This document shows positions 1 through 7,920 of a stretch of 64,000 bases of DNA, one piece after another; the stretch's first letter is position 1, and every line of letters starts with the position of its first letter. The translations under genes were made by a program, and so were the position numbers. The stretch spans positions 1 through 64,000 of the forward strand of contig CAMENP010000007.1 of assembly GCA_945928575.1 (NCBI GenBank), in the 5' to 3' direction. Source of the DNA: an uncultured Butyrivibrio sp. (GTDB taxonomy: Bacteria; Bacillota; Clostridia; Lachnospirales; Lachnospiraceae). The notes beneath the pieces were generated by a model. That model was not told the DNA's origin and did no database searches. It saw only the letters and a list, made by a program, of their open reading frames with translations.

Positions 1-90
1 CCGCGCGGGGAAGAGTGAATATGGCGGAAACATGGTGCCGCGCGGAAATCCGCTGTTATAATCGCAATCAGACGTAAAAAATAAACATCC

Positions 91-119
91 TTTACAATAA
101 CATGTCAAAATGCTATACT
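91..119 (+). promoter_or_regulatory. Sigma-A promoter of the coaW-metF-metH operon
   Basis: TTTACA at 91-96 and TATACT at 114-119 are separated by exactly 17 bases. Transcription should start near 126, which leaves about 47 bases of leader before the ATG at 173. That is too short for a SAM or cobalamin riboswitch, so none is claimed for this methionine-related operon. Confidence 0.75.
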
Positions 120-172
120 ATGAACCATAAAAATGGCGGTAGAATGCCTTGTTATGGGAGAAAAACAGAAGC

Positions 173-1000
173 ATGAATGTTGTATTAGGCGTTGATATAG
201 GCGGCTCCACGACCAAAATTGTGGCACTTAACGAAAAGAAGGAATGCATTGCGACACTGCAGGTAAAAGCAGCTGATCAGATAACCGCTCTTTACGGAGC
301 AATCGGCAACCTTCTGTACAGTAACAGAATATCATTTGACCAGGTACGTAAGATTGTTCTTACCGGTGTCGGTTCCTCACAGGTTGAGGGCGGAAGCATA
401 TATGATATCCCCAGCTGTAAAGTTAATGAGTTTGAAGCAATCGGGCACAGCGGACTTATAATGTCCGGGCTTGATGAAACTCTTGTCATAAGTATGGGTA
501 CGGGAACTGCCTTTGTTCATGCGCATAATGATGTATATGAACATATAGGAGGAAGCGGAGTCGGCGGTGGAACGCTTATCGGACTTGCGACGAAGATGCT
601 CGGAGAAAGTGATGTTACCGCGGTTGCGGAACTTGCCAAGGGCGGAGATGTGACGAAAGTGGATCTTGGAATCAACGAAATCAGCAATACGGACACGACA
701 GCACTGCCATCATATGTCACGGCATCGAATTTCGGTAAGATCAAGAGTAATGTTACGGATGCGGATATAGCGCTCGGAATACTTAATATGGTATATCAGA
801 CAGCGGGAATGTTAGCTGTTTTTGCATGCCGTAACACGAACATCAAGACCATAGTTGCGACCGGATCGGTTGCGACACTTCCGCAGGCGGAGGAACTGCT
901 CGGAGCGGTAGGCAACCTTTGCGGAGTTAAGTTCGTAATACCGAAGGAAGCGCAGTATGCAACGGCAATAGGAGCAGCTTCACTGCGTTTTGACGACTGA
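173..1000 (+). CDS. coaW: Type II pantothenate kinase
   Basis: This enzyme phosphorylates pantothenate, the first step of coenzyme A synthesis, in the cytoplasm. The N-terminus has the ASKHA phosphate-binding signature GVDIGGSTTK. A second glycine-rich phosphate loop (SMGTGTAF) and the GGSGVGGGTL segment follow, and VNEFEAIG fits the position of the catalytic glutamate in type II (CoaW/PanK) enzymes. The length of about 275 residues is normal for the family. An in-frame TTG at 149 would add eight residues, but the ATG at 173 follows a GGGAG and directly precedes the conserved fold. The gene leads an operon whose next three genes serve methionine synthesis, and metF starts 17 bases after its stop. 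Function is assigned by family motifs. Confidence 0.88.
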   Translation: MNVVLGVDIGGSTTKIVALNEKKECIATLQVKAADQITALYGAIGNLLYSNRISFDQVRKIVLTGVGSSQVEGGSIYDIPSCKVNEFEAIGHSGLIMSGLDETLVISMGTGTAFVHAHNDVYEHIGGSGVGGGTLIGLATKMLGESDVTAVAELAKGGDVTKVDLGINEISNTDTTALPSYVTASNFGKIKSNVTDADIALGILNMVYQTAGMLAVFACRNTNIKTIVATGSVATLPQAEELLGAVGNLCGVKFVIPKEAQYATAIGAASLRFDD

Positions 1001-1017
1001 TTAAGGAGACATAAGAC

Positions 1018-1884
1018 ATGAAATTAAGAGACATATTAAGAGATGAGAAAATAACGGTGTCAATGGAGGTTTTTCCGCCGAAGACAACTGCTAATTACGA
1101 ATCGGTTGAGAGGGCGGCACTAGGCGTTGCGGCACTTAAGCCGGCATATATGAGCGTTACATACGGTGCAGGAGGAAGCACAAGAGGCAATACGGTCAAT
1201 ATAGCTTCCGAGATACAGGACAGATATGATGTCACGACGATTGCACACCTTACATGTGTCGGTGCAGGCAGTGAAGATATCAAAGATACTCTCGGCAGAA
1301 TGAAAGAAGCAGGAATAGAGAATATTCTTGCACTGCGCGGAGACAGACCTAAGGATTTTGACGGCGACCCGTTCAAGGATTACCACTATGCGTCGGAACT
1401 TGTCGCTGACATTAAGAAATACGGCGATTTCTGTGTCGGAGGTGCATGTTACCCGGAGGGACATCCTGACTCGGCTACGAAGAAAGAGGACATCCTTAAT
1501 CTTAAGAAAAAAGTTGACGCAGGCTGCGAATTCCTTACGACACAGATGTTTTTTGACAATAATATTTTTTATAATTTTTTATACAAAGTACGCGAGGCCG
1601 GAATACTTGTACCGGTGGTTCCGGGAATAATGCCGATTACCAGAGCCAATCAGGTTGAGAATGCGGTGAGACTTTCGGGATGCAATGTACCGGAACGTTT
1701 CAAGGCAATAGTTGACAGATTCGGCACGAATCCGGCAGCAATGCAGCAGGCGGGAATAGCATATGCGACCGATCAGATAATTGACCTTATTGCGAACGGA
1801 ATTAATCATATCCATGTATATTCAATGAATAAGCCTGAGATTGCAAAGGGAATTCTTGATAACCTTTCGGAGATCATAGGATGA
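1018..1884 (+). CDS. metF: 5,10-methylenetetrahydrofolate reductase
   Basis: MetF reduces 5,10-methylene-THF to 5-methyl-THF using FAD, making the methyl donor for MetH two genes downstream. The 288-residue length is normal for the bacterial TIM-barrel enzyme. SMEVFPPKT is the substrate/FAD-binding start of the barrel, ALRGDRP the central flavin-contacting strand, and the CGGACYPEGHP-like and TTQMFFDN segments are conserved. AAGGAG lies just upstream of the ATG. The stop overlaps the next start by four bases (ATGA), so translation is probably coupled to the MetH activation protein. Confidence 0.95.
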   Translation: MKLRDILRDEKITVSMEVFPPKTTANYESVERAALGVAALKPAYMSVTYGAGGSTRGNTVNIASEIQDRYDVTTIAHLTCVGAGSEDIKDTLGRMKEAGIENILALRGDRPKDFDGDPFKDYHYASELVADIKKYGDFCVGGACYPEGHPDSATKKEDILNLKKKVDAGCEFLTTQMFFDNNIFYNFLYKVREAGILVPVVPGIMPITRANQVENAVRLSGCNVPERFKAIVDRFGTNPAAMQQAGIAYATDQIIDLIANGINHIHVYSMNKPEIAKGILDNLSEIIG

Positions 1885-2522
1885 TAATAGACCGTAAAGA
1901 AGCTCTCAGATATATGGGATTTGGGCGAAATAACCCGGATGAACGTACACTTGACATGATGGAAGAGTGTATCCGCGAGGCAGAGAAAGTAATGCAGCCG
2001 CGGAATGTGTACCGCAGATTCCGGCTTAAGGTTGATGAGAACGACAATATATCGGCAGGTGGGCTTACATTTTACAGTAAGAACCTTGCGAAGAATCTGA
2101 CGGGCTGTGGGGAAATTATTTTTTTCGCGGCAACACTTGGCAACGGTGTTGATATGCTGATGAACAGATATAATAAATTATCAATCGCAAAAGCGGCAGT
2201 GCTTCAGGGCGTCGGTGCGGCCGCAATAGAGGCATATTGCAATGAATGTCAGCGGGCGCTTGAAGAGGAACTTAAAGAAGAAGGACTTTTTCTGAGACCG
2301 AGGTTCAGCCCGGGATACGGAGACCTTCCGCTTACGATTCAGGGAGAATTTCTGGATGTTCTTGCAGCGTATAAGACTGTCGGGATCATACTTTCTGACG
2401 GCGGCGTGATGCTCCCGGAAAAATCGGTCACAGCGGTCATGGGAATAAGCGGCGAGAACAGCAGATGCCATATAGAGGGATGTGAAATCTGCGGCAAAAA
2501 AGATTGTGCATACAGGAGGTAA
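1881..2522 (+). CDS. MetH reactivation (AdoMet-binding) domain as a separate protein
   Basis: The 213-residue protein matches the activation domain normally found at the C-terminus of cobalamin-dependent methionine synthase. That domain binds S-adenosylmethionine and helps re-methylate oxidised cob(II)alamin. The key segment RPRFSPGYGDLP is the family's AdoMet-binding motif. The C-terminus carries a tight cysteine cluster (CEICGKKDC) not found in the classical E. coli domain. It lies between metF (4-base overlap) and metH (TTG start six bases after its stop), and the downstream MetH lacks this domain, so the two proteins together probably rebuild the full enzyme. Stand-alone forms are known in Clostridia. 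Assignment is strong; the role of the cysteines is unknown. Confidence 0.9.
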   Translation: MIIDRKEALRYMGFGRNNPDERTLDMMEECIREAEKVMQPRNVYRRFRLKVDENDNISAGGLTFYSKNLAKNLTGCGEIIFFAATLGNGVDMLMNRYNKLSIAKAAVLQGVGAAAIEAYCNECQRALEEELKEEGLFLRPRFSPGYGDLPLTIQGEFLDVLAAYKTVGIILSDGGVMLPEKSVTAVMGISGENSRCHIEGCEICGKKDCAYRR

Positions 2523-2528
2523 AACCGA

Positions 2529-4931
2529 TTGGATATCAGGGAAGAATTAGGCAGGAGAATAATATTTTTTGACGGAGGACTCGGCTCGCTCCTTCAGGAG
2601 AGAGGACTTAAGCCGGGAGAGCTTCCGGAGACATGGAATCTTACAAAACCGGAAGTGTTATATGATATACACAGAGCATACCTTGATGCCGGCGCGGATA
2701 TAATATTAGCCAACACATTCGGCGCCAACGGATTTAAATACGATAACCTTGAAGAAATAGTTACGGCAGCGGTCAAAAATGCGAAAAAAGCTGTCGCAGA
2801 CAGCGGCCGCAAGGCATATGTGGCATTGGATATGGGCCCTACCGGCAAACTCCTTAAGCCGATGGGAACACTTGATTTTGAAGAGTGTGTATCGGTATAT
2901 GCCGATGTCGTCAGATACGGAGTTAATGCCGGCGCCGACCTTATACTTATAGAGACCATGAGCGACACATACGAGCTCAAAGCGGCAGTGCTTGCAGCCA
3001 AAGAAAATTCCGACCTTCCGGTCGTGGCGACAGTTGTTTTTGATGAACATCACAAGATGCTTACGGGAGCTACGCCTGAGGTTGTGGTTGCTATGCTTGA
3101 AGGACTCAGGGTTGATGCAATCGGAATGAACTGCGGGCTCGGTCCGAAGCAGATGAAACCGATTTTTGAGATAATGGCGCGTTATGCGTCGATTCCGCTT
3201 GTTATAACTCCGAATGCGGGACTTCCACGTTCTGAGAACGGTAAGACCGTGTATGATGTAGGACCGGAAGAATTTGCGGAAGATATGGAAGAGCTTATCA
3301 ATATGGGCGCGTGGATGGCCGGCGGATGCTGCGGTACAACGCCTTCACATATCAAAGCACTGACAGAACGTTGTTCCGGTATAAGTCCGAAACCGCTCAC
3401 GGGTAAAGATTATACTATTGTTACATCATATTCAACGGCAGTGGAGCTTGGAGGCAGACCGGTCATAATCGGTGAGAGAATCAATCCGACCGGTAAATCC
3501 AAATTCAAGCAGGCGCTCCGTGACAATAATATGGAATATATTCTCGAAGAAGGAGTAAAACAGGCTGATTCGGGCGCGCATATCCTGGATGTCAATGTAG
3601 GACTTCCGGAGATCGACGAGCCGGCTATGATGAGACGAACGGTCTATGAACTGCAGAGCGTACTTCCGCTTCCTCTTCAGATTGACACTACGGATCCTGT
3701 TGCAATGGAACAGGCGATGCGTATATATAACGGCAAGCCGATGATCAACTCAGTCAACGGCAAGGAAGAGATCATGCGCCAGATTTTCCCGCTGGTTCAG
3801 AAATACGGCGGAACAGTTGTCGGACTTGCGCTTGATGAGGCAGGTATTCCCGATACAACAGAAGGCAGGCTCGCTGTTGCAAAGAAAATCTACGACACCG
3901 CAGCAGAATACGGTATAAAGCCAAAAGATATAGTAATAGATGCGCTCACGATGACAATGAGCACTGACAATAATTCAGCAAATATCACACTGGATACAGT
4001 GCGTGAGATTAAGGCGCACGGCGGAAGAACGGTGCTTGGTGTATCAAATATATCATTCGGACTTCCACAGCGTGAAGTTATTAATTCGGGATTTTTCCTG
4101 ATGGCAATGCAGGCAGGCCTTTCAGCAGGTATCATTAACCCGAATGCCCGTGCAATGATTCAGGCATATGACACATACTGTGTGCTCGGCGGATTTGACA
4201 GCCAGTGCATGTCCTATATAGAAAAATATGCCGTGGCGGAACCGACACCGGTGGCACAGACGGTCACAAGCGTAAAGCAGGCAGGCAAAACCGTGACCGG
4301 AAATCTGAGTCTTACGGATTGTATCGTGAAAGGCCTTAAAGAACAGGCCTACAAAGCGACCAAAGAGGAACTCGGCACCAAGGACACGATGGAGATAATC
4401 AACGGTGAGCTTGTGCCGGCACTTGACATTGTCGGTAAAGGCTTTGAGAAAGGTACGGTATTCCTTCCGCAGTTACTTATGAGCGCGGAGGCTGCGAAAG
4501 CAGGTTTTGAGGCTATCAAGGAATATGTAAGCAGCCAGGGCACGAATCAGGAGAAAAAAGCAACGATCGTTATAGCAACGGTCAAAGGCGATATACATGA
4601 CATCGGAAAAAATATCGTAAAAGTTCTTCTTGAAAACTACGGATATGACGTAATCGACCTCGGAAAGGACGTACCGCCGGAGACGGTTGTCGATAAGGTA
4701 ATAGAGACACATGCGCCGCTTGTCGGACTCAGCGCGCTTATGACAACTACGGTCGTAAGTATGGAGGAGACGATAAAGAAACTACATGAGTCTGCACCGT
4801 GGTGTAAAATAATGGTCGGCGGAGCGGTACTCACGCAGGAATACGCGGACATGATAGGCGCGGATTTCTACGGCAAGGACGCAATGCAGTCGGTTTACTA
4901 TGCCGAGGAATTGCTTAATCCGGCAAAATAA
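2529..4931 (+). CDS. metH: Cobalamin-dependent methionine synthase lacking the activation domain
   Basis: This enzyme transfers a methyl group from 5-methyl-THF through cobalamin to homocysteine. Domains in order are the homocysteine-binding Zn barrel (about 1-285, with NCG near Cys202 and GGCCGTTP near 264-270 as the zinc thiolates), the pterin-binding domain (about 310-570, beginning GGRPVIIGERINPTGK), the cobalamin cap (about 595-675) and the Rossmann B12 domain. In the last, DIHDIGK places the lower axial His at residue 690. The 800 residues end after the B12 domain, whereas full-length MetH is about 1,200; the missing reactivation domain is the preceding gene. The start is TTG at 2529, set by AGGAGG at 2515-2520. 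Confidence 0.94.
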   Translation: MDIREELGRRIIFFDGGLGSLLQERGLKPGELPETWNLTKPEVLYDIHRAYLDAGADIILANTFGANGFKYDNLEEIVTAAVKNAKKAVADSGRKAYVALDMGPTGKLLKPMGTLDFEECVSVYADVVRYGVNAGADLILIETMSDTYELKAAVLAAKENSDLPVVATVVFDEHHKMLTGATPEVVVAMLEGLRVDAIGMNCGLGPKQMKPIFEIMARYASIPLVITPNAGLPRSENGKTVYDVGPEEFAEDMEELINMGAWMAGGCCGTTPSHIKALTERCSGISPKPLTGKDYTIVTSYSTAVELGGRPVIIGERINPTGKSKFKQALRDNNMEYILEEGVKQADSGAHILDVNVGLPEIDEPAMMRRTVYELQSVLPLPLQIDTTDPVAMEQAMRIYNGKPMINSVNGKEEIMRQIFPLVQKYGGTVVGLALDEAGIPDTTEGRLAVAKKIYDTAAEYGIKPKDIVIDALTMTMSTDNNSANITLDTVREIKAHGGRTVLGVSNISFGLPQREVINSGFFLMAMQAGLSAGIINPNARAMIQAYDTYCVLGGFDSQCMSYIEKYAVAEPTPVAQTVTSVKQAGKTVTGNLSLTDCIVKGLKEQAYKATKEELGTKDTMEIINGELVPALDIVGKGFEKGTVFLPQLLMSAEAAKAGFEAIKEYVSSQGTNQEKKATIVIATVKGDIHDIGKNIVKVLLENYGYDVIDLGKDVPPETVVDKVIETHAPLVGLSALMTTTVVSMEETIKKLHESAPWCKIMVGGAVLTQEYADMIGADFYGKDAMQSVYYAEELLNPAK

Positions 4932-4932
4932 A

Positions 4933-4961
4933 TTGACACTTTTATGATGTACGGTTATAAT
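4933..4961 (+). promoter_or_regulatory. Consensus sigma-A promoter of tRNA-Leu
   Basis: A perfect consensus promoter: TTGACA at 4933-4938, 17-base spacer, TATAAT at 4956-4961. It begins one base after the metH stop codon and should start transcription near 4968, about 30 bases before the tRNA. Confidence 0.9.
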
Positions 4962-4997
4962 TTTTAGCGGAGAGGCCGTAAGACTTCTTCGCATAAT

Positions 4998-5079
4998 GCG
5001 GATATGGCGGAATTGGCAGACGCGCCAGATTTAGGTTCTGGTGGGAACACCCGTGCAGGTTCAACTCCTGTTATCCGCA
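4998..5079 (+). tRNA. tRNA-Leu (anticodon TAG)
   Basis: The 82-base sequence folds as a class II tRNA. The acceptor stem GCGGATA (4998-5004) pairs with TATCCGC (5072-5078). The anticodon arm CCAGA/TCTGG (5025-5029/5037-5041) encloses a loop with TAG at 5032-5034, there is a short variable arm, and the T arm contains GGTTCAACTCC. The discriminator base is A at 5079 and CCA is not encoded. It reads CUA and other CUN leucine codons. Confidence 0.97.
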
Positions 5080-5108
5080 CTATATTTTATATACAGGAAG
5101 TGGTTTAT

Positions 5109-5711
5109 ATGGAACATATATCAAGAGATAAAGCATTTGAATTACTTAAGGAATATAATAAAGACCCGTTCCACATCCAGCATGCACTGACGGTTGAGGC
5201 TGTCATGAAGTGGTATGCGAAGGAACTCGGATACGGCGATGATGCCGAATACTGGGGAATTGTCGGACTGCTTCATGATATTGATTTTGAACAGTACCCG
5301 GATGAACATTGCATAAAGGCACCGGAGCTTTTAAGGGCAGCGGGTGTCGGAGAAGATATCATTCATGCCGTATGTTCGCATGGATACGGTATAACCGTGG
5401 GATGCGGCAAGACAATAGATGTGGAGCCGGAACATGAGATGGAGAAGGTTCTTTTTGCCGCAGACGAGCTTACAGGCCTTATCTGGGCAGCGGCGCTTAT
5501 GCGTCCGTCGAAGAGTACGAAGGACATGGAACTTAAATCCCTTAAGAAAAAATACAAGAGCAAAGGCTTTGCGGCAGGATGCTCAAGAGAAGTGATCGAG
5601 CGCGGTGCCGAACAGCTCGGATGGGAGCTTGAGAAGCTTCTTACAATGACACTTCAGGCGATGGCTGAATGTGAAGATGAGATTAATGCAGAAATGGAAC
5701 AAAATGCTTAG
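5109..5711 (+). CDS. HD-domain metal-dependent phosphohydrolase
   Basis: This 200-residue cytoplasmic protein belongs to the HD superfamily, which hydrolyses phosphate esters with a His-Asp metal site. The visible motif is GLLHDIDFEQYPDEH, with an upstream His in the first helix (FHIQHALTVE) and a later AADELTGL helix. The substrate cannot be read from the sequence. The reading frame stays open upstream through the tRNA gene, but the ATG at 5109 has its own ribosome binding site (AGGAAG) and starts the conserved helix. The gene lies 29 bases after the tRNA with no terminator between, so it may be made by read-through from the tRNA promoter. Confidence 0.85.
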   Translation: MEHISRDKAFELLKEYNKDPFHIQHALTVEAVMKWYAKELGYGDDAEYWGIVGLLHDIDFEQYPDEHCIKAPELLRAAGVGEDIIHAVCSHGYGITVGCGKTIDVEPEHEMEKVLFAADELTGLIWAAALMRPSKSTKDMELKSLKKKYKSKGFAAGCSREVIERGAEQLGWELEKLLTMTLQAMAECEDEINAEMEQNA

Positions 5712-5757
5712 TCTGTTTTGCACACACTATAAAATATAATAACAGGAGGAAAATGAT

Positions 5758-6051
5758 ATGTCAGAAATTCACAGCATTGACGCTGAGGACGATCAGTTTG
5801 CGTACCGTTATGACACGCAGCTTCTGATTGACCGCCGCGATAAGGATCTTGATGAGGATGAAATCTCGGATTATATTACGGAGCATTTTGAAGGTAACTC
5901 ACTGATTGCCGCCGGAGATGAAGACCTTGTCAAAATTCATTTCCATACCAATGAGCCGTGGAAAATTCTTGAATACTGTAATACAGTGGGAGAGATTTAT
6001 GACATTGTTGTCGAGGATATGATTCGTCAGACAGCAGGATTACATGGTTAA
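5758..6051 (+). CDS. Stand-alone FakA/DAK-type C-terminal domain protein
   Basis: A 97-residue protein resembling the C-terminal part of fatty acid kinase FakA / dihydroxyacetone-kinase-like proteins. Diagnostic stretches are the doubtful-zone start FAYRYDTQLLI, LVKIHFHTNEPWKILEYC (family pattern KVHVHTNxPgxVLEY) and a final DMIRQTA where FakA has NMRxQ. The catalytic DAK2 and middle domains are absent, so it cannot phosphorylate fatty acids itself. It may be a regulatory or fatty-acid-carrier-binding fragment. AGGAGG precedes the ATG and a strong terminator follows. It is intact as a small gene, not obviously a degraded remnant. Confidence 0.7.
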   Translation: MSEIHSIDAEDDQFAYRYDTQLLIDRRDKDLDEDEISDYITEHFEGNSLIAAGDEDLVKIHFHTNEPWKILEYCNTVGEIYDIVVEDMIRQTAGLHG

Positions 6052-6058
6052 ATAAATA

Positions 6059-6094
6059 AGCGCTAAGTATCATAGCAGATACTTAGCGCTTTTT
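6059..6094 (+). terminator. Rho-independent terminator after the FakA-like gene
   Basis: A 13-base-pair perfect stem (6059-6071 with 6078-6090), a six-base loop and a run of T. The A-rich left flank would also let it work in reverse. Confidence 0.92.
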
Positions 6095-6186
6095 GTCTTA
6101 AATTGGTAGTAATAACCATATACGGCATATGTTACAATTACGATAACTAAGCGGACTTGATTTATAGATATGTGTGGACAGAGAGA

Positions 6187-7902
6187 ATGATACAGATTAC
6201 CGGATTTTTTACATTACTGAACGGATATTTTACGTATATTGTGATAGCATGTGCCGAAATAATAGCCGGAGTTATAATAGCGGGAATTATATTTGGGAAC
6301 AGACGGAGGAACGGAGGCAGACATGCTGCACCGGTACTGCCGAAGGGGGCAGTGGGTATCTTTTTGAGGGAAATTGATAAGCGAAAGAGTGAAGTATGTC
6401 TTGTTATAAGGGTTGAAGACAGAATGCCTGTATACAGGGCAGGGGATACGGAAGATATGCTTGGTGTGACATACGAGGGTTTACAGAGGGATATATTAAG
6501 TTTCGGCAGGCATATTGAGGATGATGCAACGGCTAAAGAAATATGGGAAAATTATGTCGCATGGGATGGAACGGATCCGATAAGTTATGAATTTCGAATG
6601 GATGACGGAGAGTGGGTTAAGCTTGCGATAAACAGAAGTGAAGATGCACTCTATGATTTTATGTATTTCTGGATAACCACGCAGTTCCATAAGGTTATGG
6701 ATGAGTGCGAAGAGAGACTTGAGAAGGCAGAAGAGGCAAGCCGTTCCAAGACTACATTCCTTTCAAGAATGTCGCATGAGATACGTACTCCGATGAACGG
6801 AATAATAGGTATGCTTACACTGGCGAAGAATAAAGTGGAGCCGGATCATCCTGTTGTACAATATATTGATAAAGCAGAAGAATTATCAGGACATATGTTG
6901 TCACTTATCAATGATATTCTGGATATGTCGAGAATCGAAGCCGGCAAGGTTGAACTTGAAGAGAAACCGTTCAGCTTCAGGAAACTTGGCGGTAAGATTT
7001 ATGATATGTTCGCCAAGAATCTTGAAGCGCGCGGTATAGCATATTCGGTCAATTATGAGAAAATGACAATCAATAATGTTATAGGAGATGAACTGAGATT
7101 AAGCCAGGTAATCATCAATTTCCTTTCAAATGCGGTTAAGTTTACCGAGAAAGGAGAGGTAAGCGTTACATTCAGGCAGATGATGCTCAAGGATGGAAAG
7201 GCGGACCTGCTTATACGCGTTCATGATACGGGAATAGGAATGGATGCTGACTTTATTAACAGGATATTCAGACCGTTTGAACAGGAGAGCATTGATACTT
7301 CCAAGAAATACGGAGGTACAGGACTCGGTATGGCTATCACGGATAATCTTGTAAGGCTTATGGGTGGAGAGATTGTTGTGGAAAGCCTTAAGGGTGAAGG
7401 CTCGGATTTCTTCGTATATCTGACGCTTCCGGTGGCCGATGACGAGACTGAACATATACAGGCGGTTTCCGATAGCAGACCGGCAGATGAAGAATACAGC
7501 GATGCATTTAAGAACAAGAGAATACTTATGGCTGAGGATAATGATATCAATGCCATGATATCAGTTGAGATATTGAACGGAATGGGAGCTTCCGTTGATG
7601 TAGTCGGAGATGGAAGCAAGGCAGTGGATGCTTTTGCGTCCCATGAACCGAGATATTATGATTTTATCCTTATGGATGTACAGATGCCGGTTATGGATGG
7701 ACGAAGTGCTGCAAGAGCAATAAGGCAGCTTAACAGACCGGATGCTGCCCTGATTCCGATATTTGCACTTTCGGCAGATGCATTTGTAGAGGATGAAAGA
7801 CTTTCGATTGAGAGCGGAATGGACGGACATTTTGCCAAGCCGCTCGATTTCAAGAATCTTCAGGTTGTGATTGGCAGGTTCCTTAAGTCAAAGCATGCTT
7901 AG
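6187..7902 (+). CDS. Membrane-bound hybrid histidine kinase
   Basis: A 571-residue sensor kinase. One hydrophobic segment lies near residues 3-30 (FFTLLNGYFTYIVIACAE onward). A sensory/linker region of about 150 residues follows, then HisKA with the phospho-accepting His near residue 197 in SRMSHEIRTPMNG. Next come an HATPase with N (FLSNAVKFTE), G1 (DTGIGM) and G2 (GGTGLGMAI) boxes and a C-terminal receiver with Asp near 497 in FILMDVQMPVMDG. No HPt domain or DNA-binding partner is visible nearby. A TTG at 6157 would add ten residues but has no ribosome binding site. The gene begins the run of same-strand genes that continues to 16.9 kb, so its signal may concern the following surface-protein module; that link is inference. 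Confidence 0.9.
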   Translation: MIQITGFFTLLNGYFTYIVIACAEIIAGVIIAGIIFGNRRRNGGRHAAPVLPKGAVGIFLREIDKRKSEVCLVIRVEDRMPVYRAGDTEDMLGVTYEGLQRDILSFGRHIEDDATAKEIWENYVAWDGTDPISYEFRMDDGEWVKLAINRSEDALYDFMYFWITTQFHKVMDECEERLEKAEEASRSKTTFLSRMSHEIRTPMNGIIGMLTLAKNKVEPDHPVVQYIDKAEELSGHMLSLINDILDMSRIEAGKVELEEKPFSFRKLGGKIYDMFAKNLEARGIAYSVNYEKMTINNVIGDELRLSQVIINFLSNAVKFTEKGEVSVTFRQMMLKDGKADLLIRVHDTGIGMDADFINRIFRPFEQESIDTSKKYGGTGLGMAITDNLVRLMGGEIVVESLKGEGSDFFVYLTLPVADDETEHIQAVSDSRPADEEYSDAFKNKRILMAEDNDINAMISVEILNGMGASVDVVGDGSKAVDAFASHEPRYYDFILMDVQMPVMDGRSAARAIRQLNRPDAALIPIFALSADAFVEDERLSIESGMDGHFAKPLDFKNLQVVIGRFLKSKHA

Positions 7903-7920
7903 ATAGTCAGGAGAATGAAT

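Noticed and set aside
1..60. Repeated CCGCGCGG and a small hairpin at the window start
   Set aside because: Too short and too close to the edge to interpret; they may be the tail of a preceding gene or terminator.
120..172. SAM or cobalamin riboswitch before the methionine operon
   Set aside because: The leader is about 47 bases, too short, and no conserved riboswitch core is visible.
5004..5108. In-frame N-terminal extension of the HD-domain gene
   Set aside because: It runs through the tRNA-Leu gene; ATG 5109 has its own ribosome binding site and starts the conserved fold.
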